Of a stretch of 49,571 nucleotides of DNA, positions 8,546 to 16,204 are shown piece after piece; position 1 is the first letter of the stretch; each line of letters opens with the position of its first letter. The position numbers and the translations under genes are program-made. The DNA comes from Microbacterium sp. CFH 31415 (lineage in GTDB: Bacteria > Actinomycetota > Actinomycetes > Actinomycetales > Microbacteriaceae). The stretch lies in NCBI RefSeq assembly GCF_022538185.1, contig NZ_JAKYXC010000011.1, forward strand, positions 1-49,571, read 5' to 3'. The notes below the pieces were generated by a model. That model did not search any database and was not told where the DNA came from. It saw only the letters and a program-made list of their open reading frames with translations.

Positions 8546-9568
8546 ATGACCGAGCACCCGGACGCGCGGCGCCCCGAGATGACGGGGCATCCTGTTCGCG
8601 AAGGCGTCGCGCTCGTCGCCACGGTCTGGAACGAAGAGCCGACCATTCACGCGTTCCTGGAGGGGCTGAGGAGACAGACCGTCCACCCGCAGGAGATCGT
8701 CGTCGTCGACGGCGGCTCCACCGATCGAACCGTCGCCGAGCTGCAGGCGTGGCGGCCGCCGTGCGGATGCCGGGTGCGTGTCGTCCTCGAACCCGGCGCG
8801 GGAATCGCCGCCGGCCGCAATGCTGCGATTGCCGCCACGCAGATGCCGAGGCTCGCGGTGACCGACGCCGGGACCGAACTCCGCGCCGACTGGCTCGAGC
8901 AGCTCACAGAGCCCCTCTCGCGCACCGACCCGCCGGATGTCGTCAGCGGCTTCTTCGAGCCCGCGGGACGCACCTTCGCGGAGCGCGCCATCGCCGCGAC
9001 GATCACCCCGACCGTGGACGAGATCCGCCCTGAGAGCTTCATGCCCTCCAGCCGATCGGTCCTGTTCAGCCGCGATGCATGGATGGGGGTGGGCGGCTAT
9101 CCGGAGTGGCTCGACTATTGCGAGGATCTGGTCTTCGACTTCGCGCTGCGCGACTCCGGGGCACGGTTCGAGTTCCAGCCGAAGGCGATCGCCGGATGGA
9201 TCGGACGACCGAACCTGCGCGCGTTCGCGAAGCAGTACTTCCGCTATGCCCGTGGAGACGGGAAGGCCGGTCTCTTCCCTCGGCGACATGCCGCGCGGTA
9301 CGTCGCTTATTCGTATGCGCTTGCCTCAGTTCTGTTCATCACGAAGCTGCCTGCGCTGTTCCTCATCGGCTGCGGCGGGCTCGCCCTCTACATGATCCGT
9401 CCAGAGCAGCGCGTGCTCGCCCGGCGCGCTCGGTTCACACGGAGCGAACTGATCCGCGCCATCCTGCTCGCGCCGGTCATCGTGATCACCGGTGATCTTG
9501 CCAAGATGGCGGGCTACCCGCCGGGCCGCGTGTGGCGTCGGAAGCGTTCCGGCAGGCCGACGGCATGA
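8546..9568 (+). CDS. Family 2 glycosyltransferase with C-terminal membrane helices
   Basis: 340 residues. The GT-A nucleotide-sugar domain starts at about residue 14 (GVALVATVWNEE), has the donor-site VVDGGSTDRT near 52 and a T-D-A-G box near 108 in the DxD position, and the acidic D-Y-C-E-D-L segment near 192 that usually supplies the catalytic base. Hydrophobic segments at about 251-283 and 298-318 place the protein at the inner face of the membrane. It should transfer a sugar to a lipid-linked acceptor; donor and linkage are unknown. It is the first gene of a four-gene operon, overlapping the next by ATGA. Confidence 0.85.
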   Translation: MTEHPDARRPEMTGHPVREGVALVATVWNEEPTIHAFLEGLRRQTVHPQEIVVVDGGSTDRTVAELQAWRPPCGCRVRVVLEPGAGIAAGRNAAIAATQMPRLAVTDAGTELRADWLEQLTEPLSRTDPPDVVSGFFEPAGRTFAERAIAATITPTVDEIRPESFMPSSRSVLFSRDAWMGVGGYPEWLDYCEDLVFDFALRDSGARFEFQPKAIAGWIGRPNLRAFAKQYFRYARGDGKAGLFPRRHAARYVAYSYALASVLFITKLPALFLIGCGGLALYMIRPEQRVLARRARFTRSELIRAILLAPVIVITGDLAKMAGYPPGRVWRRKRSGRPTA

Positions 9569-10725
9569 AGGGCCGACGCAGTGCTGCCACGCCCACAGGG
9601 CATCGGCGGGTGATGGTGTGGCGTGACCTGGTGCTCCCCGGCTCGGAGACGTTCATCCGGAACCAGATCGACGCGATGACGCGATGGGAGCCCGTTCTGG
9701 TGGGTGTGCGCAGCATCGAATCACCGATCCGGCGGGACACCGATCTCGTGCTCTTCGACGACTCGTTCTTCGGACGCGTCGAACGCCGACTCTTCGCGGT
9801 GTGGGGCTGGTCTCCTCGGCTGGACCGTCTGCTCAAGAAGGGCGGTGTCGGCCTCATCCACGCGCACTTCGGCATGGGGGCGGTGAGTATCGCGCGCACG
9901 GCGCGTCGCCTCGGCATCCCTCTCATCGTCACGGTCCATGGCAACGACGTGACGAGGACGGATCTGCGGTCGGGCACCGGCGGCCGCGAGGGGCGCGCCT
10001 ACGCGCGGAGATTGACGGACGCGTTGCGCTACGCGACCACCGTCGTAGCCGTATCGCACTTCATCGCGCGGCAGGTACGCGACGGCTATGCCGTTCCTGA
10101 CCACAAGGTGGCCGTGCTGCCGATCGGCGTTCCGTCCCGGTCTCCCTCGGCCGAGACAGAGCCGCAGCGAGACATCCTCTTCGTCGGGCGCCTCGTCGCC
10201 AAGAAGGGTGTCAGCGATCTTCTGACCGCGGTCGAGGTCGCGGGTCACCAGATTCCACCTCCCTCGGTGTGCATCATCGGAGACGGCAAGCTGCGCGAGC
10301 AGCTCGAGGCGGAAGCGCGGGCGCGGGGAGTGAACGCGACGTTCGCCGGCGCGAGGAGCCCTGATGATGTGGAGAAGGCGATGCGGACTTCCCGCCTCTT
10401 CGTGGCGCCCTCCCGCACTGCCCCCGACGGTGATGCAGAAGGACTCGGAATGGTCTTCCTCGAGGCGGCGCGGGCGGGACGCCCGGTGATCGCGTACGAC
10501 CACGGTGGCGTGGGCGAGGCGGTCGTGGACGGGGTCACCGGAGTCCTGGTGCCCGAGGGCGATACCGCCGCGCTTGCCGACGCCATCGTGCAGCTTCTCG
10601 GCGACCCCGAGCTCCGCAGCAGGATGGGTGAAGCAGGTCGGCGCCGTGTTGCGGATGAGTTCGACATCCGCACGTGCACCGCCGCACTGGAGGACGAGTT
10701 CGACCGAGTGGCGGGTGGTGGATAG
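9565..10725 (+). CDS. Family 4 glycosyltransferase (GT-B)
   Basis: 386 residues. The N-terminal half has HAHFGMGAV and VTVHGNDVT, typical acceptor-side motifs. The C-terminal half has FVGRLVAKKGV and the donor-phosphate motif E-G-L-G-M-V-F-L-E (EX7E). This is a retaining glycosyltransferase acting in the cytoplasm on polysaccharide intermediates; donor sugar unknown. The ATG at 9565 overlaps the preceding stop (ATGA), and its own TAG overlaps the next GTG, so the operon is tightly coupled. A longer start at 9532 is possible but would overlap the upstream gene further. Confidence 0.88.
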   Translation: MKGRRSAATPTGHRRVMVWRDLVLPGSETFIRNQIDAMTRWEPVLVGVRSIESPIRRDTDLVLFDDSFFGRVERRLFAVWGWSPRLDRLLKKGGVGLIHAHFGMGAVSIARTARRLGIPLIVTVHGNDVTRTDLRSGTGGREGRAYARRLTDALRYATTVVAVSHFIARQVRDGYAVPDHKVAVLPIGVPSRSPSAETEPQRDILFVGRLVAKKGVSDLLTAVEVAGHQIPPPSVCIIGDGKLREQLEAEARARGVNATFAGARSPDDVEKAMRTSRLFVAPSRTAPDGDAEGLGMVFLEAARAGRPVIAYDHGGVGEAVVDGVTGVLVPEGDTAALADAIVQLLGDPELRSRMGEAGRRRVADEFDIRTCTAALEDEFDRVAGGG

Positions 10726-11618
10726 TGGCGCAGCCGGCTGACACCGATGGCGGCGCGGAGTACTCGCGGATCTCGGTGGTCATTCCCACCTACAACCGCG
10801 CGGACCTGCTGCCGCGGGCCGTGCGCGCCGCCTTCGCGCAAACCGTCGCGCCGGCCGAGGTGATCGTCGCGGACGACGGCGGCGATGACGAGACGCGCGC
10901 GACGATGGCGCAGCTCACCGCCGAATTCGGTCCCTCGCTCGTGTACACGCGAACAGCCCCCGAGGCTCGCGGTGCATCCGCCGCAAGGAACGCCGGAGCG
11001 CGAGTCTCGCGCGGCCACGTCCTCGCCTTCCTCGACGACGACGACTGGTGGGATGCTGAATACCTGGCGCAGGCGATGACCACGCTGCGCGCCGAAGACG
11101 CCGAGATGGTGCTGACGCCGAACTGGATCGTCATCGATGAGGAGCGGCGACCGTTCATGACTCCCAGCGAGTCGAGCTTCTCGACCTTCCGTCCGGGCAT
11201 GACCGGCTCGAACATCGTGGTGACGCGGAGAGCGTTCGATCGCATCGACGGCTTCGATCCCGCGATGTGGGTGATGAACGACGTCGACTTCTTCGTCCGT
11301 GCTCGCGCGGCCAAGACGCGCATCGTGGCGGCACGGGAGCGTCTCGTGTATCTCGAAGGCAGGGGAGTCGGCCACCTTTCGTCCGCATCGGAGCGCCGGG
11401 CTCTCGGCTTGGAGCACTTCATCGAGGTCCACGGATCGGAGATGGACCGAAAGTCCATCCGGTTGGTGAAGCGCCGTATCAGCGTCGCCAGAGCGGCATC
11501 CGCCGTCAGCATCCCTGCTCGCGTGCGTCATACTCTGGCAGTGATGTGGTTCTCGTCGGTCAGCGACTACACCGGGACGTTGAAGCGGAGGCTCGATGGA
11601 CGCCGTCGGTCCTATTGA
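10725..11618 (+). CDS. Family 2 glycosyltransferase
   Basis: 297 residues from the GTG overlapping the previous stop (10723-10727). The GT-A fold is clear: ISVVIPTYNRADLL near residue 12, VADDGGDDET near 48, GASAARNAGA near 84, and the metal-binding F-L-D-D-D-D near 101. There are no membrane helices. It presumably adds one sugar during repeat-unit assembly. The end overlaps the start of the Stealth gene by 23 bp, so expression is coupled. An earlier in-frame start at 10674 lacks any advantage and would overlap the upstream gene by 52 bp. Confidence 0.85.
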   Translation: MAQPADTDGGAEYSRISVVIPTYNRADLLPRAVRAAFAQTVAPAEVIVADDGGDDETRATMAQLTAEFGPSLVYTRTAPEARGASAARNAGARVSRGHVLAFLDDDDWWDAEYLAQAMTTLRAEDAEMVLTPNWIVIDEERRPFMTPSESSFSTFRPGMTGSNIVVTRRAFDRIDGFDPAMWVMNDVDFFVRARAAKTRIVAARERLVYLEGRGVGHLSSASERRALGLEHFIEVHGSEMDRKSIRLVKRRISVARAASAVSIPARVRHTLAVMWFSSVSDYTGTLKRRLDGRRRSY

Positions 11619-12612
11619 CGTCGTGATCCTGTGGGTCGACGTCCGCGACCCCGAATGGCAGGCCGCCCGAGGTGCCGCCCGCGGAGGGTCGGGAGACACG
11701 CGGTACACCGGCGCGGACAACGACTGGGATACCCTGCGTTACCTCCTCCGGAGCATCGACCGGTACTGCCCGTGGGCGCGGCGGATTCACCTTGTGACCC
11801 CCGGCCACGTTCCGCGCTGGCTGGTCGAGAGCCATCCGCGACTCTCGGTCGTCGACCAGCGCGTCCTGCTTCCACCGGATGCGTCACCCTCCTTCAACTC
11901 CATGGCCGTGGAGGTGAATCTGGACCGAATCCCCGATCTCGCGCCCACCTTCGTGTACTTCAACGACGACATGCTCGTGCTGCGCGAGACGACCGTCCGC
12001 GACATCATCCCTCGCGGGCATCCGGCTGGATTTGCGGTTCAGAACGCACTCACCGCATCCAATGACTGGTCGCACTGGGTGCTCAACGCGGTGGGCGCCG
12101 TGAACTCCGTCTTCGACAAACGTCGTGTGATGCGGGCTCGACCGGCGCAGTGGTTCAGCCCACGCTACGGACGCCACGTGCTCCGAAACATCGCGCTGCT
12201 CCCGTGGGGATCGTTCACGGGGTTTTTCGAGCCTCACGTGCCGATGGTGCTGCGCACCAAGACCTTCGCGGATGTGCGACGTCGACTGCCCGAGCTCATC
12301 GAGACGACGACGAGATCTCGTGTGCGATCGCTCAGCGATGTGAGCCCCTTCCTGTACCGCTATTGGCAGCTGTGCACCGGTGACTTCAGCCCGGTGTCGC
12401 CAGACGCCTATGGCCGGTTCTTCGAAGTGAGCGCCGCGTCATTGGACGCCGTGGAAGCCCACCTGCGGTCGAGCAGGTCGCTCTTCGTCTGTCTGAACGA
12501 CGGACCGGATGCCCATGCGGACGGTGTGCGGGAACGTCTGCACGCCCTGCTGGACGCGCGTTTTCCGCATCCCTCCGCCTTCGAACGGGAGCCGGCAACT
12601 CAGCCGGGATAG
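11596..12612 (+). CDS. Stealth-family sugar-phosphate transferase
   Basis: 338 residues. Conserved region 1 is at the N-terminus (IDVVILWVDVRDPEW, residues 7-21). Region 2 covers about 40-125, with DNDWDTLRYLLRSI, ARRIHLVTPG and the diagnostic FVYFNDDM. Region 3 follows from about 148 (QNALTASNDW). Stealth proteins transfer a sugar-1-phosphate from a nucleotide sugar to make phosphodiester-linked polymers, as in meningococcal capsule synthases and the GlcNAc-1-phosphotransferase of animals. The polymer made here may thus contain phosphodiesters. The ATG follows GCGGAGG with good spacing. Last gene of its operon; its tail overlaps the convergent gene by 13 bp. Confidence 0.88.
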   Translation: MDAVGPIDVVILWVDVRDPEWQAARGAARGGSGDTRYTGADNDWDTLRYLLRSIDRYCPWARRIHLVTPGHVPRWLVESHPRLSVVDQRVLLPPDASPSFNSMAVEVNLDRIPDLAPTFVYFNDDMLVLRETTVRDIIPRGHPAGFAVQNALTASNDWSHWVLNAVGAVNSVFDKRRVMRARPAQWFSPRYGRHVLRNIALLPWGSFTGFFEPHVPMVLRTKTFADVRRRLPELIETTTRSRVRSLSDVSPFLYRYWQLCTGDFSPVSPDAYGRFFEVSAASLDAVEAHLRSSRSLFVCLNDGPDAHADGVRERLHALLDARFPHPSAFEREPATQPG

Positions 12613-13415
12613 ACAGCCCGGGCGATGGCGGGGTGAGCGCGACTGGCAATACGGTGGGACAGGATCATCTCCGGGTATCGGCTGTAGAACTTCGCCATGG
12701 AGGCGATCTCCCTGAGCCAGGGCATCCAGCGGAACTTACCCGAGGTCTCGCGCGCCCAGCCGTGGGTCGCGGTCGCCGTGGGCGCGAGGAGGACGCGCAC
12801 CCCCTCGTGCCACGCGCGCAAGCCGATGTCGGAGTCCTCGTAGTAGATGAAGAAGCGCGAATCCCAGCCGCCGATCCGATCGATGGTCGCGCGGGTGCCG
12901 AAGACCGCGGCGCCCATCAGCCAGACGACAGGACGGGGAGCCGCGCCGTCAGAGGTCAGGAGATACCGGTGGTCGTCCCCGCGCAGGCGATTCCGGATCT
13001 TGGCGGTCAGCAACGGGAAACCTCGTCCGTTGGGCTGGATCGTCCCATCGGGGTCGAGGAGCTGCGGGCCTACGACGGCGCCCGTCTCGCGCGCGAGCTC
13101 TTCAAGGCGATCGATCGCGGCCGCATCGATCCCGACGTCCGGGTTCACGAATCCGATGAAGTCTCCGCGCGCCGTCGCGAGGCCGGCGTTGTTGGCAGCG
13201 GAGAAGCCGACGTTCTTCGGCAGCCGGATGACTCGCGCCCCCAGCGTCTCAGCGAGCGCCGCGCTGTCGTCGCTGGAGAAGTTGTCGACCACGATCCATT
13301 CGGTCTGATCGTCCATGTCTCGGTCGTGCCAGAAACGCATCAGCGCTTCCCGACTGTTGAAGGTCACCGTGATCAGTGACCGGCGCGGGCTTGAATGCGG
13401 CAACGTGCCTTCCAC
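12600..13415 (-). CDS. Rhamnosyltransferase-like family 2 glycosyltransferase
   Basis: 271 residues from GTG 13415 with AGGAAAG 6 nt upstream. The motifs VTFNSREAL, VVDNFSSDDS, NVGFSAANNAG, FVNPDVGID and a late YYEDSDIGLR are in the order seen in WbbL-type rhamnosyltransferases and related inverting GT2 enzymes, including those adding Rha to lipid-linked GlcNAc in actinobacterial wall synthesis. No membrane segment. It is convergent with the Stealth gene and stands alone as a single transcription unit. Rhamnose as donor is inference from the family; no dTDP-rhamnose synthesis genes lie in this window. Confidence 0.78.
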   Translation of the reverse strand: MEGTLPHSSPRRSLITVTFNSREALMRFWHDRDMDDQTEWIVVDNFSSDDSAALAETLGARVIRLPKNVGFSAANNAGLATARGDFIGFVNPDVGIDAAAIDRLEELARETGAVVGPQLLDPDGTIQPNGRGFPLLTAKIRNRLRGDDHRYLLTSDGAAPRPVVWLMGAAVFGTRATIDRIGGWDSRFFIYYEDSDIGLRAWHEGVRVLLAPTATATHGWARETSGKFRWMPWLREIASMAKFYSRYPEMILSHRIASRAHPAIARAVYPG

Positions 13416-13765
13416 GGTCTACTTTCCTGTATCGGGGCCGGTTCTTGGAGACACTGGCCCAGGTGCACTGCCCAGGATCGCTCGCGCGCCCGTCAGCGAT
13501 TCCCTGCGGCACGCGTTGTCGCCAGAACACCGAGCCAGCATACGCGCCGGCCCTCTGGGCACTTCGCCGCTTCAAGACGAGGACGGGGTGCGGGGATGCG
13601 AATCAGGCGCAACCACAGCCATGGCGCACTGCGCTGCAAGCGCACACAATGGCGGTTTCGGGCATGGTGAGCTGCCAGCGACCGGGGGACGAGATTGCGT
13701 TCCGCGGCGGCGGAGCACGGACCGACGTTGCTTCAGGGGGTTCGGCCTACCTCGGGGCGCTCCGT
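13416..13765. other. Gene-free stretch between divergent genes
   Basis: About 350 bp between the start of the rhamnosyltransferase-like gene (minus) and the dehydratase operon (plus). Open frames exist on both strands but none shows recognisable protein motifs, a ribosome site or strong third-position bias. A possible minus-strand -10 (TATGCT) lies at 13537-13542 without a clear -35. I see no transposase remnant, tRNA or terminator. Confidence 0.5.
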
Positions 13766-13777
13766 TAGGATCGACCA
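13766..13777 (+). promoter_or_regulatory. -10 box of a probably leaderless transcript
   Basis: TAGGAT at 13766-13771 is followed by 6 nt and then the GTG start at 13778. That is the distance expected if transcription starts on the G of the start codon. There is no Shine-Dalgarno in between. Confidence 0.5.
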
Positions 13778-15184
13778 GTGACTGACGACGAAGCTCCGAC
13801 GATCGATGCGCAGCGGATTCTCGTGGTCGGACACGGCGTCGCTGGACGGGGTGTCGCCGACGACGCCCTCGCGAAGGGCCACAACGTCGTCGGATTCCTC
13901 GATGATGAGCTCAGCTCGCCTGATGTCCTCGGCAGGCTCTCCGATGTAAATCAGGTTGTCCACGACAATCACGTGGACACCATCTATTTCGCCATCCCCA
14001 CGATTGAGGCGGGGCGTTTGCGCGAGTTCATCGCGGGGCTTGAATCCGACCTCCGCCTGTCGATGCTTCCGCGAACGTACAAGACCATCAGCACCGAGGC
14101 AGTGGGCATTGGCGACCTCACCGATGTCGATATCCTCCAGTTGGTCGGACGACGACCCGTGAAGCACGACCTGCTCGAGGCGGAGGCGCTGGTCTCCGGA
14201 CGACGCGCGCTTGTGACCGGTGCCGCGGGTTCGATCGGTTCGCGTCTGACGGAGCACCTCTTGCAGCTCGGAGCGGAGTCAGTCACCGCCTTCGACTGGT
14301 GGGAGAACGGATTGTTTCACCTTGCCAACAGGCTGGGCGACAGCCGGCTGCGGATCGTGGTCGGGGACGTGAAGAACCGCAGAAGAGTCGAGCGGGTCTT
14401 CGCCGACCACCGCCCCGATCTGGTCTTCCACGCGGCCGCTTACAAACACGTCCCGATTAATGAGGACAACCCGACAGAGGCCCTCGCGAACAACGCGCTC
14501 GGAGCCGAGATCGTCCTCACCCAGGCGATCGCCGTCGGAGCGAGCCACGCCGTATACGTGTCAACTGACAAAGCCGTGCGACCTGCCAACGTCATGGGTG
14601 CGTCGAAACGTCTCGGCGAGCTCCTTCTCCGCGATCTCGCCGGTACATCCGGGGAAACGAAGTTGACTGCTGTGCGATTCGGGAACGTGTTGCAGAGCAA
14701 CGGGTCGGTGATGGAGACGTTCAGGCGTCAGATCGAGGCGGGTGGACCGCTCACCGTCACTCACCGCGATGTGACCCGGTACTTCATGACGATCGACGAG
14801 GCGGCCCAGCTGATCATCCAGTCGACGCACTTGGGTGAGAACGGCGACATCTGTGTTCTGGACATGGGCGATCCGGTGCGCATCATGGAACTGGCCGAGA
14901 GCCTGGTCAAGGCCACGGCTCCGCACGTGAAGATCGAGGTGACGCAGCTCCGCCCGGGCGAGAAGCTCTACGAGGAGCTGACCTACAACCCTGACCTCGC
15001 GACCAGCACAGATAACAGCAAGGTCTTCATCATCAAAGCCGAGGACGAGTTGGATGTCCCGGTCACCAAGATCCGCGAAGTCGTGACCGCGGCACGTGAC
15101 GGCGCGCTCGATGACGACGGTGCCCGTCGCGCCCTCATCACAATGGGTTTCGCAATCGCCCCCCCCAAGACGGAGCTGCCTTGA
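13778..15184 (+). CDS. FlaA1/CapD/WbpM-like nucleotide-sugar dehydratase or epimerase
   Basis: 468 residues. An N-terminal Rossmann-like sensor domain (ILVVGHGVAGRGV, residues 14-26) is followed at about 144 by the catalytic SDR domain with NAD(P) motif TGAAGSIGS. It has STDKAVRPANVMGASKR, in which M-x3-K takes the place of the usual Y-x3-K, a hallmark of the FlaA1/WbpM/CapD branch. A C-terminal R-P-G-E-K-L-Y-E-E-L is also typical. These enzymes usually convert UDP-GlcNAc to a 4-keto-6-deoxy sugar. Full WbpM-type proteins have four N-terminal membrane helices; they are absent here, so the enzyme should be cytosolic. The TGA overlaps the next gene's TTG start. Confidence 0.85.
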   Translation: MTDDEAPTIDAQRILVVGHGVAGRGVADDALAKGHNVVGFLDDELSSPDVLGRLSDVNQVVHDNHVDTIYFAIPTIEAGRLREFIAGLESDLRLSMLPRTYKTISTEAVGIGDLTDVDILQLVGRRPVKHDLLEAEALVSGRRALVTGAAGSIGSRLTEHLLQLGAESVTAFDWWENGLFHLANRLGDSRLRIVVGDVKNRRRVERVFADHRPDLVFHAAAYKHVPINEDNPTEALANNALGAEIVLTQAIAVGASHAVYVSTDKAVRPANVMGASKRLGELLLRDLAGTSGETKLTAVRFGNVLQSNGSVMETFRRQIEAGGPLTVTHRDVTRYFMTIDEAAQLIIQSTHLGENGDICVLDMGDPVRIMELAESLVKATAPHVKIEVTQLRPGEKLYEELTYNPDLATSTDNSKVFIIKAEDELDVPVTKIREVVTAARDGALDDDGARRALITMGFAIAPPKTELP

Positions 15185-16041
15185 ACTCGCTCTCCGCGTC
15201 GACCGTGCTGGTAACCGGCGGCGCGGGGCGACTAGGTCGTCTCGTCGTTACGGCGCTGCGGGCGCGCGGCATTCGTACCCTCTCTCTTTCGCGGGGCACG
15301 ATTGAACACCCGGATGATTTGCGGGCCGACTTGACCGACGCCGATGGTGTCATCTCCGCGGTTGCAGACGGTGACGTCGACATCATCGTTCACCTTGCCG
15401 CCGCAGTCCATCGTGACAACTCTCTCGAGAGCGGCGCGCGAATGGATGCGTCACTTGACCGACTGATTCGCACCAAGCTTCCTCACGCCGTCGTCTTCGC
15501 ATCCACGGGTGCGGTGTACGGGGATCGTTCCACGGAGGCCGTGACTGAAGAGTCGCCGACGTTGGGTACGTCGCCATACGCCCTGTCGAAGTTGTCGTCC
15601 GAGAATGCTCTACACGCTTTGACCTTGGGAATGCCGGAGCTTTCGGTGACCACGCTGCGCATTTTCAACGTCGCGGGGCCAGACTTTCCGACGTCTCTCG
15701 TCCAGCGCCTTCTAGCGGCAGACCCCGCGCATCCGGCGACGCTCATTCGCCCGGACTCCTACGTGCGGGACTACATCCACCAGGCGGACGTGGTGAATAT
15801 CATCTTGGCGGCGATGGATGACCCCGAACCGGGCTACCACCTGCTGAACGTCGGTGCTGGTCAGCCGATCCCGACTCGGAGTCTGCTGAGTTCGCTCGAC
15901 ATTTCGGATAGCGCCTGGGTGGAGGTGGACGGCGAGGAAAGCAGCAACTGGTGCGACAACGCACCCCTGGTACGTTCGTTCGGAATCGCCCCGCGTGTGC
16001 TGCCGACCCGCGCGTGGGGGTTGCGAGATCCCAGTGCGTGA
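15181..16041 (+). CDS. SDR-family NAD-dependent sugar epimerase/reductase
   Basis: 286 residues, beginning at a TTG that overlaps the previous stop (TTGA at 15181-15184). The nucleotide-binding VTGGAGRLG is at residues 10-18; FASTGAVYG and the catalytic Y-A-L-S-K follow in the order of extended short-chain dehydrogenases such as GalE or RmlD relatives. It is slightly short (286 against about 310-340). Together with the dehydratase it should form a two-step route from a UDP-hexosamine to a modified deoxy sugar. Substrate is inference; the fold call is firm. Confidence 0.82.
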   Translation: MNSLSASTVLVTGGAGRLGRLVVTALRARGIRTLSLSRGTIEHPDDLRADLTDADGVISAVADGDVDIIVHLAAAVHRDNSLESGARMDASLDRLIRTKLPHAVVFASTGAVYGDRSTEAVTEESPTLGTSPYALSKLSSENALHALTLGMPELSVTTLRIFNVAGPDFPTSLVQRLLAADPAHPATLIRPDSYVRDYIHQADVVNIILAAMDDPEPGYHLLNVGAGQPIPTRSLLSSLDISDSAWVEVDGEESSNWCDNAPLVRSFGIAPRVLPTRAWGLRDPSA

Positions 16042-16116
16042 GCGTAGCCCTGCCTGGGCCGCCGGGCGGTGACGCAGGGACGGAAGTTGCGCGGACCGCG
16101 CATTCGAGTCAAGAGT

Positions 16117-16144
16117 TTGACCGGTAGGATACATAGGTTATCCT
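16117..16144 (+). promoter_or_regulatory. Promoter of the large glycosyltransferase gene
   Basis: TTGACC (16117-16122), 16-bp spacer, TATCCT (16139-16144). The start would be near 16151, giving a leader of about 55 nt with a weak GAGAG ribosome site at 16194-16198. This is one of the few island promoters with a clear -35. Confidence 0.55.
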
Positions 16145-16204
16145 CGCGCTCGGGTCGTCCAATTGACGTGCACCGACGATACCCCCATCCTCCGAGAGTT
16201 ACGC

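Noticed and set aside
13249..13785. Open frames on both strands in the gap before the dehydratase gene
   Set aside because: Overlapping frames on both strands, none with motifs, ribosome site or consistent codon bias; most likely non-coding.
16117..16130. TTGACC followed by TAGGAT as a promoter
   Set aside because: The two boxes are only 2 bp apart. TATCCT at 16139-16144 gives a normal 16-bp spacing and was used instead.
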